A DNA stretch of 64,000 nucleotides, from the NCBI RefSeq assembly GCF_038562635.1, contig NZ_JBCFBO010000001.1, positions 1,280,643 through 1,344,642 of the forward strand, in the 5' to 3' direction. Every line of letters starts with the position of its first letter. Position 1 is the first letter of the stretch. Under the pieces are notes generated by a model that was not told where the DNA came from, ran no database searches, and was given only the letters and a program-made list of their open reading frames with translations. This document shows positions 17,544 to 24,578 of the stretch, one piece after another. The position numbers and the translations under genes are program-made. Source of the stretch: Methanobacterium sp. (GTDB lineage Archaea > Methanobacteriota > Methanobacteria > Methanobacteriales > Methanobacteriaceae).

Positions 17544-17876
17544 TTATTTGTGTTCTTTTTCTTTATGTTCTTTTTCCTTCCCAAGTTCTTTATCTATACT
17601 GTTTAATTCATCTTTAATTTGCCCAATAAGTGTTTCTTCGTTTTTTATTTTTTCTTTAAGTTCATCATATCTTTCTTTATCTTTTTGAGGATCAGTAACC
17701 CTTAACTGGTCTTCCCAGTATTTTTTTTGTTTTTTTATAATCTCTAAAAATTCTTTTTCTGATTTTTTTCGTTCCCTGTATGTTTTAATTATTTCATCAC
17801 GAGTTTTTTGCATTCTTTCTGCTAATGTATCATGTTTAAGGACTTGTTTATCTATCCTCTCTTTTTCATCATGCAT
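17544..17876 (-). CDS. Small coiled-coil protein, YW-D-Q family member 2
   Basis: A 110-residue charged coiled-coil protein. The core FLEIIKKQKKYWEDQL, TDPQ, ERYDELKE lines up closely with the proteins at 14441 and 23499. It ends in a short internal repeat (EKEHKEKEHK). No membrane segment or cysteine is present. It lies 45 bp downstream of a further family member on the same strand. The function is unknown. Confidence 0.75.
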   Translation of the reverse strand: MHDEKERIDKQVLKHDTLAERMQKTRDEIIKTYRERKKSEKEFLEIIKKQKKYWEDQLRVTDPQKDKERYDELKEKIKNEETLIGQIKDELNSIDKELGKEKEHKEKEHK

Positions 17877-17921
17877 ATTCCCATCTCATAAATCCTCAAA
17901 GACTTGATTATATGATAATAT

Positions 17922-18245
17922 TTAGTGACCATTGTATTTTTTATGAAATTCAATTCTTCCTTCGGTATGCTTCAACGCTTTTTCGAGTTTTTTTAGGATT
18001 ATCTCTTCATTTTCTAATGTTTTTTCAAGTTTTTTACGTCGTGAAGTGTCATAATATTCAGTATTTTCTAATTCACTGCGCCAGTATTTCTGGTGTTCTT
18101 TTATCAAATTTATATACCCCTCTTGTGATTTCTTAAGTTCTTTGAGGGTTTTAACGATTTCTTTAGATGTATCCTCATATTCTTTCTGTGCCTTTTTTAG
18201 TTCCTTGATTTTTTTTGTTAAGTTTTCTTCATTTCGTTGATGCAT
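17922..18245 (-). CDS. Small coiled-coil protein, YW family member 3
   Basis: A 107-residue coiled-coil protein with the related core YINLIKEHQKYWRSELENT and RRKKLEKTLENEE; the D-x-Q element is less conserved than in its neighbours. It points away from the CheB-CheR gene, with which it shares the 563-bp divergent intergenic region containing hairpin array B. Confidence 0.72.
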   Translation of the reverse strand: MHQRNEENLTKKIKELKKAQKEYEDTSKEIVKTLKELKKSQEGYINLIKEHQKYWRSELENTEYYDTSRRKKLEKTLENEEIILKKLEKALKHTEGRIEFHKKYNGH

Positions 18246-18652
18246 AGTATAAGTTTGTTTTTTAATACATTAATAAAATTTTGATCTTTAAAAAGGTTCA
18301 AAATTATCTTTTTTTCTTAAAAATACCCCTATTCTAATTATTTGCTTGTTTAATATGATCTAAAAATTTTAAAATTTAAAAAAAATGTAAATCCTAAAAA
18401 TAAACACATTATTTCGTATATTTATAAATAAAATGACATTTTAAACTCTATTAGAGTTAATTAGCTAATTTCAATTACATTTCAATATTTTTGTGCGTGT
18501 TATCACACTATCTAAATTTTTTTATATAAAGATATAATAGTTACTTGATTCATAAAAATTAACATTCAAAGTAAGATTTCAATTATAATTTGTTGCAAAT
18601 CACAATTAACAATATTATAGGCAATTTAAATGCCAATAGATAATGGAATTGA

Positions 18653-18799
18653 GGAAATACATAGCATGCGAAAATCAAAAATTTTCGCCCTACAAAATCC
18701 TAGGTTTTGTAAACATTTCCGAACCCAAAAATCAAAGATTGTTTGGAAGTTATCAAAATTCATTCTGAATTTTGAGGACACCAAAATTGAAAATTTTGG
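18653..18799. repeat. Nested hairpin array B (CheB-CheR leader)
   Basis: Stems: GCGAAAAT/ATTTTCGC (18668-18688), TACAAAATC/GGTTTTGTA (one wobble, 18691-18711), both enclosed by GGAAAT (18653-18658) and ATTTCC (18715-18720) as a three-way junction; TCAAAATTCA/TGAATTTTGA (18753-18775, loop TTC) and CCAAAATT/AATTTTGG (18781-18799, loop GAA). The last hairpin ends nine bases before the CheB-CheR ATG, so the array lies in its 5' untranslated region or promoter. The 18246-18650 part of the gap holds only AT-rich DNA. Confidence 0.85.
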
Positions 18800-18808
18800 A
18801 AGCATAAA

Positions 18809-21745
18809 ATGACAGATCAAAGCGAAAAAGCGTTTAAAAACAATCCTAAAAAGATAAAAAAAATTCCAATAGTGGGTATTGGCTCATCTGCTGGAGGGCT
18901 GGAAGCTTTAGGAAAAATGTTCAATAATATGCCCTCTGATTCTGGAGCAGGATTTGTCCTGATCCAGCATTTAGATCCATCCCATAAAAGTTCTATGACA
19001 GAACTACTTAGAAGATATACAGACATGGAAGTTTTTGAAATAGAAGATGGAATGGCAGTTGAACCAAATAAACTGTATGTCATTCCCCCCAATAAAAATG
19101 TAGGGATTATAAAGGGAGTATTACATCTTGCTGATCCTAAAGAACCCCATGGCTTAAGAAAACCCATTGATTTTTTCTTTCAATCATTGGCAGAGGATAT
19201 GGAAGAATGTTCAATTGGTATTGTTCTTTCAGGATTTGGCTCAGACGGCACTATTGGTATAAGGTCCATTAAAAGTATGGGCGGGATGTTAATAGCTCAA
19301 GACCCGGATTCGGCAGTATCTGGAAGCATGCCCTCCAGTGCAATAAATACAGATCTTGTAGACTATATTGCGCCGCCGGAAAAGATACCAGAAGATTTAA
19401 TTTCTTATATAAACCAATTGGGCAAGAATCCCCCTCAAAGAATAATTGGAACAGACAAAGAAGCCACCAATTCACTTCAAAAAATTCTTATTTTAATTAG
19501 AAACAGGACAGGACATGATTTTTCTCTTTATAAAGAGAGTACTATAAATAGACGGATTGCAAGGAGAATGAATGTTTATCAGATGGATAATGTATCTGAT
19601 TATCTTAAATACATCCAGCAGAACCCTAAAGAAATCAATACATTATTTAAAGAGCTTTTAATCAATGTTACAAGCTTCTTTAGGGATCCTAAAGCTTTTG
19701 AATCCTTTAAAAATAAATTAATATCAGAAGTACTTGATAAAAAGTTGGACGGAGATGGAGTTCGTGTGTGGATTCCGGGTTGTTCTACAGGAGAAGAAGT
19801 TTATTCTATTGCCATGAGTATTCAGGAGTACCTGGATGAATCTGGGAAACACCTGGAAATTCAGCTTTTCGGTACAGATATAGACGACAATGCCATTGAT
19901 ATTGCTCGAAGTGCGACTTATCCTAGTACAATTGTCTCAGAGATTGATCCTGAGCGTTTAAACAAATTTTTTAGCAAAAAAGGCGAGAATTATAAAGTTA
20001 AAAAAAATATAAGAGAAATGGCAATATTTGCCCCCCACGATGTTCTTATCAATCCGCCATTCAGTAAACTCGATGTTATATCCTGCAGAAATGTTTTAAT
20101 TTACATGAATAAAGATGCACAGAAGAAAATGTTATCTGCGTTTAATTATGCTCTGAGACCGGGAGGTATCCTGTTTCTTGGCCCATCAGAAAGTATAAGT
20201 AATTTTGTGGAATCATTTACTACTCTAGACAATAAATGGAAGATCTATAAATCTAAAAAGACAGAAAATATTCCCTCCGGAGACTTCGTTAGATTCCCTT
20301 ATGCTAAATTACCGCAGGATTACACGACCACTGAAGATTTAGAAATAATTGGAAAAACAGACGCAAATATTGGCAAAAACGTTGAAAAGCTGCTGATTGA
20401 AAAATATGCTCCCCCCACAGTAATAATCAATAATGAGGGAAGAACTGTTTTCATCCATGGAAGAGTTGGAAAGTACTTAGAACCTGCTGCAGGTGTACCA
20501 AATCTCAGTATTGGAGATATGGCAAGAGAAGGACTCAAATTTGAATTGAATTCTGCAATAAATGAAGCAGTTTTAAAAAATAAAGAAGTAAAATATAAAA
20601 GCCTGAATGTTAAAACTAATGGAGATTACCAATCAATCGACCTAGTAGTAAGACCCATTGATAAACCAAAAATAATGGAAAACCTGTTAATGGTTACATT
20701 TATAGACACACAACTTTCAGAAAATGAAAAAGAAAAACTTCCTGAAACTACCCCTAAAAAGGATATACGTATTAAAGAACTTGAAGAAGAGTTAAGAGTT
20801 ACAAAAGAAAGGCTCCATACAACCATAGAAGAACTTGAAACTTCAAATGAAGAGCTTAAATCTGCAAATGAAGAATTACAATCCATGAATGAAGAGCTGC
20901 AGAGTACCAATGAAGAATTAGAAACATCTAAAGAAGAACTGCAGTCTTTAAATGAAGAACTGCTGACTGTAAACACAGAGCTTCAAAACAAAGTTGACCA
21001 GCTTTCTGAAGTTAACGATGATATGAACAACCTCTTAAACAGCATTGAAATTTCTACCATATTTGTGGATAAAGATATTAAAATAAAGCGCTTTACAAAG
21101 GAAACAACAAAATTAATCAATCTCATACCTTCAGACGTAGGAAGACCGCTAAAAGACATTGTATCCAATGTTGAATATAAGGACCTGATTAAAGACATTA
21201 AAGAAGTGATGGACCGAGTTATTTTCAAGGAAAAAGAAGTTCGTACAGCAGACGATAAATGGTATCTTGCACGCATAATACCCTATAAAACTTTAGGAAA
21301 TATCATTGACGGGGCTGTAATTACTTTCACAGATATCAGTGAACAAAAAGAAGTGCAGAAACTTGCAAGTGAACTGGAATATGTAAAAAGCATTGTAGAT
21401 ACTGTTCGTGAGCCTCTTATAATCTTAGACGATGAATTTAAGGTTATATCTGCAAATAAATCATTTTACGATAAATTTAGAGTTGAAAAAGAATTAACTG
21501 AAGGAGAATTGTTATACAAGCTTGGAAATAATCAATGGGATATTCCACCACTGCGAGAATTATTAGAGGAAATACTCCCTAAAAACCATAAATTTGAAAA
21601 TTTTGTAGTTGAGCATGATTTTCCAGAAATAGGGCATAAAAAGATGCTTTTAAATGGTAGAAAACTTCAAGAAAAGCGATTAGGTGGTAAAACCATAGAA
21701 AAAGGATTAATCCTTCTTGCAATTGAAGATATAACCACTAATTAA
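18809..21745 (+). CDS. CheB-CheR methylesterase/methyltransferase fusion with coiled coil and PAS domains
   Basis: A 978-residue fusion. Residues about 20-200 are a CheB methylesterase domain with the nucleophile in GIGSSAGGLEAL, histidine in IQHLDPSH and aspartate in GFGSDGTIG; no receiver domain is attached. Residues about 225-480 are a CheR methyltransferase with the SAM loop IPGCSTGEEVYS and DVISCRNVLIYM. About 648-735 form a long coiled coil of EELQSxNEEL heptads. Two PAS-like domains follow (about 740-855 and 865-970). No kinase domain is present. No CheA, CheY or receptor gene is nearby; the next gene is a PAS histidine kinase. This layout is common in bacteria and some methanogens, where it is thought to signal outside flagellar chemotaxis. 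Acquisition by transfer is likely. Confidence 0.93.
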   Translation: MTDQSEKAFKNNPKKIKKIPIVGIGSSAGGLEALGKMFNNMPSDSGAGFVLIQHLDPSHKSSMTELLRRYTDMEVFEIEDGMAVEPNKLYVIPPNKNVGIIKGVLHLADPKEPHGLRKPIDFFFQSLAEDMEECSIGIVLSGFGSDGTIGIRSIKSMGGMLIAQDPDSAVSGSMPSSAINTDLVDYIAPPEKIPEDLISYINQLGKNPPQRIIGTDKEATNSLQKILILIRNRTGHDFSLYKESTINRRIARRMNVYQMDNVSDYLKYIQQNPKEINTLFKELLINVTSFFRDPKAFESFKNKLISEVLDKKLDGDGVRVWIPGCSTGEEVYSIAMSIQEYLDESGKHLEIQLFGTDIDDNAIDIARSATYPSTIVSEIDPERLNKFFSKKGENYKVKKNIREMAIFAPHDVLINPPFSKLDVISCRNVLIYMNKDAQKKMLSAFNYALRPGGILFLGPSESISNFVESFTTLDNKWKIYKSKKTENIPSGDFVRFPYAKLPQDYTTTEDLEIIGKTDANIGKNVEKLLIEKYAPPTVIINNEGRTVFIHGRVGKYLEPAAGVPNLSIGDMAREGLKFELNSAINEAVLKNKEVKYKSLNVKTNGDYQSIDLVVRPIDKPKIMENLLMVTFIDTQLSENEKEKLPETTPKKDIRIKELEEELRVTKERLHTTIEELETSNEELKSANEELQSMNEELQSTNEELETSKEELQSLNEELLTVNTELQNKVDQLSEVNDDMNNLLNSIEISTIFVDKDIKIKRFTKETTKLINLIPSDVGRPLKDIVSNVEYKDLIKDIKEVMDRVIFKEKEVRTADDKWYLARIIPYKTLGNIIDGAVITFTDISEQKEVQKLASELEYVKSIVDTVREPLIILDDEFKVISANKSFYDKFRVEKELTEGELLYKLGNNQWDIPPLRELLEEILPKNHKFENFVVEHDFPEIGHKKMLLNGRKLQEKRLGGKTIEKGLILLAIEDITTN

Positions 21746-21807
21746 AAACATTAAGATAAATAACGGCCATTATTCGCATTAAAACTATAAATTAATATTA
21801 CTCCATA

Positions 21808-21842
21808 GTAAATCATTGAATATTAAATTTTCAATGATTTAC
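21808..21842 (+). terminator. Long hairpin between CheB-CheR and kinase genes
   Basis: GTAAATCATTGAA (21808-21820) pairs perfectly with TTCAATGATTTAC (21830-21842), 13 bp with a 9-nt loop. It may terminate or attenuate the CheB-CheR message before the kinase. Confidence 0.5.
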
Positions 21843-21859
21843 AAAAATTCCCTAAATTT

Positions 21860-21869
21860 GGGGGGGGGG
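21860..21869 (+). repeat. G10 homopolymer tract upstream of kinase gene
   Basis: Ten consecutive G in a strongly AT-rich genome, followed by A5 and the AAGGAGAG ribosome site of the kinase. Such tracts slip easily during replication and could change promoter spacing or leader structure. Confidence 0.8.
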
Positions 21870-21889
21870 AAAAAGGAGAGCTTGTAATA

Positions 21890-23122
21890 ATGGATAATAA
21901 AGAAGAAATGCGTTCCATTGCTGAAGAAAGGCTGCGTGAAAAAACAGAAAAATTGGGAAATATCCAAAAAGATGTCGATGCTCTGATTCATGAACTTCAA
22001 GTACATCAAGTTGAACTGGAAATGCAAAATGAAGAGCTTAGAGAGTCTCGAAAAGAATTAGAAAAATTACACGAGAAATATTATGACCTTTACAATTCTG
22101 CACCCGTTGGATATTTTACACTTGATGCAACCAGTGCAGTCACCGAGTTAAATAGTACTGGAGCAGAATTATTAGGTTTTGATAAAAATTATCTGATTAA
22201 AACATTATTTAGATGGTATATAACTCCAGACTACTCAAAAACGTTTCTGGATCATCTTAAACAAGCTATAAAAACCGGTGAGAAACAGGTATTTGATCTC
22301 GGGCTAATCCAGAAGAATGGAATTGTTTTTTATGCCCATGTTGAGATGATGCCTCAGTTTAACCCAGAAACTATTTTTAAAATAGCAGTTGTTGATATTA
22401 CTGGCCGAAAAAAGTTAGAAGATGAATTAAAACGTTCTAATGACGAACTGCAGCAATTTGCATATGTGGCATCTCATGATTTACAGGAGCCTTTAAGAAC
22501 CATTGCAAGCTTTACACAACTTTTAGCGAGGCGTTATGATGGCAAACTTGACAGTGACGCTGATGAATTTATTGGTTATATTGTAGATGCTTCAATTAGA
22601 ATGAAACAGCAGATCGAAGATTTGCTGGAATTTTCAAGGGTAATGACTAAAGGAAGTAATTTTGAAAAAATAAACCTTGAAAAAACCATTAAACAGATTA
22701 TTTCCAGTTTAAGTGTGCTCATTAAGGAAAATGATGCCGAAATTACCTATAATCATTTACCAGAAATATATGCTGATTCCAGGCAAATTGCCCGATTATT
22801 TCAAAACATTATAACTAATTCCATTAAATTTAAAAAACCAGATGAACCTCCTAAAATTCATATTTCAGTAGAAAAAAATGAAAAAACCAAGGAATATGTT
22901 TTCAGTATTTCAGATAATGGCATTGGAATAGATCCAAAATATCAAGATCGAATTTTTACGATATTCCAGAGACTTCACACAATGGAGGAATATCAAGGAA
23001 CTGGAATTGGGCTTGCAGTTGCAAGAAAAATTGTAGAACGCCACGGAGGGCACATTTGGGTTGAATCAGAATTAGGAAAAGGATCTACTTTTTATTTTAC
23101 ATTACCAATACATTCTCAATGA
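21890..23122 (+). CDS. PAS-domain sensor histidine kinase
   Basis: 410 residues, no membrane segment. An N-terminal coiled coil with HELQVHQVELEMQNEEL (the lead often found in kinases next to CheB-CheR genes) runs into a PAS domain from about residue 60 (YYDLYNSAPVGYFTLD). The dimerisation box is FAYVASHDLQEPLRTI, with the phosphorylated histidine near residue 196. The ATPase domain shows IITNSIKFK, DNGIGIDPKYQDRIF and GTGIGLAVARKIV. The start is ATG at 21890 after AAGGAGAG. It should receive input from, or act in parallel to, the CheB-CheR protein. A close relative begins at the right edge of the window (63398-64000). Confidence 0.93.
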   Translation: MDNKEEMRSIAEERLREKTEKLGNIQKDVDALIHELQVHQVELEMQNEELRESRKELEKLHEKYYDLYNSAPVGYFTLDATSAVTELNSTGAELLGFDKNYLIKTLFRWYITPDYSKTFLDHLKQAIKTGEKQVFDLGLIQKNGIVFYAHVEMMPQFNPETIFKIAVVDITGRKKLEDELKRSNDELQQFAYVASHDLQEPLRTIASFTQLLARRYDGKLDSDADEFIGYIVDASIRMKQQIEDLLEFSRVMTKGSNFEKINLEKTIKQIISSLSVLIKENDAEITYNHLPEIYADSRQIARLFQNIITNSIKFKKPDEPPKIHISVEKNEKTKEYVFSISDNGIGIDPKYQDRIFTIFQRLHTMEEYQGTGIGLAVARKIVERHGGHIWVESELGKGSTFYFTLPIHSQ

Positions 23123-23151
23123 TATTTAAGAACTAACTAAATTTTTTATAA

Positions 23152-23466
23152 CTAAAATTTAGAATTCTTTATCGATTCAATTAAGTCATTATTTCTCTCC
23201 AGATGTTCCTGTATTTTATCCCGTAAAGATTTTTCTTCATTAACTGCATCCCAATATTTAAGCCTTAATTCATCACTATTATTATTTTTAGCTTGATCCT
23301 CAGCGTATTCTATAAAGTTATCTATTTGACTTAAAAATTCTTGGTACTCTTTTTTTCGTTCTCTCAATTTTTTGACAAATTTATCTGTATTCAACTGTTC
23401 CATGATGGTTAATTCCGGGTTTAACCTTTCTAAATTTTTTGTAGGTTCATTTCCTTTCCCAGACAT
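23152..23466 (-). CDS. Small coiled-coil protein, divergent family member 4
   Basis: A 104-residue charged helical protein. It shares overall size, the EYQEFLSQ lead, and LRLKYWDAVNEEKSLRDKI with the other small coiled-coil proteins, but the YW is displaced and the D-x-Q motif is missing, so membership is looser. GTGAT precedes the start. It converges on the kinase gene, ending 30 bp from it, and is followed upstream by another member. Confidence 0.65.
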   Translation of the reverse strand: MSGKGNEPTKNLERLNPELTIMEQLNTDKFVKKLRERKKEYQEFLSQIDNFIEYAEDQAKNNNSDELRLKYWDAVNEEKSLRDKIQEHLERNNDLIESIKNSKF

Positions 23467-23498
23467 AAAAAATCACTTTGAACCGCTAATGTTAACGA

Positions 23499-23828
23499 TT
23501 AACATTCTTTTCTAAGCGAAGTAACCATTTCACGGATTTTTTCTAGATTTTTTTCGGTTTTATCAATCATTTCATTGATTCTACTTATATCGTTCCAAAT
23601 TTTATTAATTGTAGATTCTTCTACATCAATCAGCCTTAAAAGTTCAGCATGCCTTTCTTTACTTTGAACGTCAGCTGGCCTTAATTCACTCTTCCAATAG
23701 GCCAGTAATGTTTTTATCGTGTCTAAATATTTTATTTCGGTTTCCCTCTGTTCATAAAGATTGTTTATGATACTTTTTTTTGTCTGCAGATATTTTTTTT
23801 CTTCTTTACTAGGACATTCATTTTTCAT
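23499..23828 (-). CDS. Small coiled-coil protein, YW-D-Q family member 5
   Basis: 109 residues. YLDTIKTLLAYWKSEL, AD-Q and ERHAELL define the family core. It is clearly the closest paralogue of the protein at 24111 (same length; both start MKN, both have KYLQTK and end in LRKE/FRKE). The pair flanks a fragment of a second CheR gene. No cysteines beyond two terminal ones, no membrane segment. Confidence 0.75.
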   Translation of the reverse strand: MKNECPSKEEKKYLQTKKSIINNLYEQRETEIKYLDTIKTLLAYWKSELRPADVQSKERHAELLRLIDVEESTINKIWNDISRINEMIDKTEKNLEKIREMVTSLRKEC

Positions 23829-23910
23829 GTACTATGATTTATATTACAATTTATAAAAAATTTATTAAATACAAACTATAAAAACACGCAAAATAAAATA
23901 GTATCTATAT

Positions 23911-24081
23911 TATTATGCCCTAAAACCAAGTGGTATTCTTTTTCCTGGTCCCTCAAAAAGCATAAGTACTTTTGCAGAATTATTCTTTACCCTTAGTTCC
24001 AAGTGGAAAATATACAAACTTAAGAGCGAAAATATTAATTGGGTAAACTTTTTTAACAGCTTTCTTAATTTTAGACATTGA
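23911..24081 (+). pseudogene. Fragment of a second CheR (CheB-CheR) gene
   Basis: The frame 23911-24081 reads ALKPSGILFPGPSKSIS and then KWKIYKLKSENI, which matches ALRPGGILFLGPSESIS and KWKIYKSKKTENI of the intact CheB-CheR protein (near 20145-20270). A stop lies just upstream at 23899 and the match ends around 24036, so only about 40 codons survive. It is the remnant of a duplicated or earlier copy of the fusion gene, still lying between two family coiled-coil genes. Confidence 0.85.
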
Positions 24082-24110
24082 AATAGTCATTTCAATTATT
24101 TATCCTCTTA

Positions 24111-24440
24111 TTAACGTTCCTTTCTAAATGAATTGATCATTTGACGGATTCTCTCTAAACTCTGCTCTGTTCTATCGATCATTATGTTAGTTTTATTGAT
24201 ATCTTCTCCCATTTTTTTAATGTTAGATCTTTCCCTATGAATCACTTTCAATAGTTGGTTATGTCTTTTTTTGTTTTGAGTATCAACTGACCTTAATTCC
24301 CTTATCCAATAATCTAATAAACTACCTACTGTCCTTAAATACTCCTTTTCAATTTCTTTTTGGTCATAAATACTATTGATAATACTCTCTTTTGTTTGCA
24401 GGTATTTTTCTTCTTCTTTATTAGTATCATCATTTTTCAT
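24111..24440 (-). CDS. Small coiled-coil protein, YW-D-Q family member 6
   Basis: 109 residues from the ATG at 24440, chosen because MKNDDTNKEEEKYLQTK aligns with the start of the protein at 23499; a longer frame reaches 24500 but adds unrelated hydrophobic residues. The core YLRTVGSLLDYWIREL, VDTQ, KRHNQLL fits the family. Mostly coiled coil; unknown function. It is separated from the hdr cluster by a strong hairpin. Confidence 0.72.
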   Translation of the reverse strand: MKNDDTNKEEEKYLQTKESIINSIYDQKEIEKEYLRTVGSLLDYWIRELRSVDTQNKKRHNQLLKVIHRERSNIKKMGEDINKTNIMIDRTEQSLERIRQMINSFRKER

Positions 24441-24540
24441 GTGATATAATTTTGTAGTAGTAAATATAAATAATTTATTAACATCATTAAAACATCTCAT
24501 TTGCAGTTAATTTTTGAAAAAAAGAGCATTAAATTATTGA

Positions 24541-24569
24541 GTTCTCCCAAATTATAAATTTGAGAGAAC
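24541..24569 (-). terminator. Hairpin after hdrA
   Basis: GTTCTC-c-CAAATT and AATTTG-a-GAGAAC around loop ATA: 12 paired bases with one mismatch. It lies ten bases past the hdrA stop codon. It uses the same CTC...GAG clamp and 3-nt loop as the intergenic arrays, so it may be an isolated copy serving as the 3' end of the hdr transcript. Confidence 0.6.
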
Positions 24570-24578
24570 TTTTCATTT

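Noticed and set aside
18626..18820. Open frames of about 60 codons on both strands
   Set aside because: They mirror each other through the palindromes of array B; no independent coding evidence.
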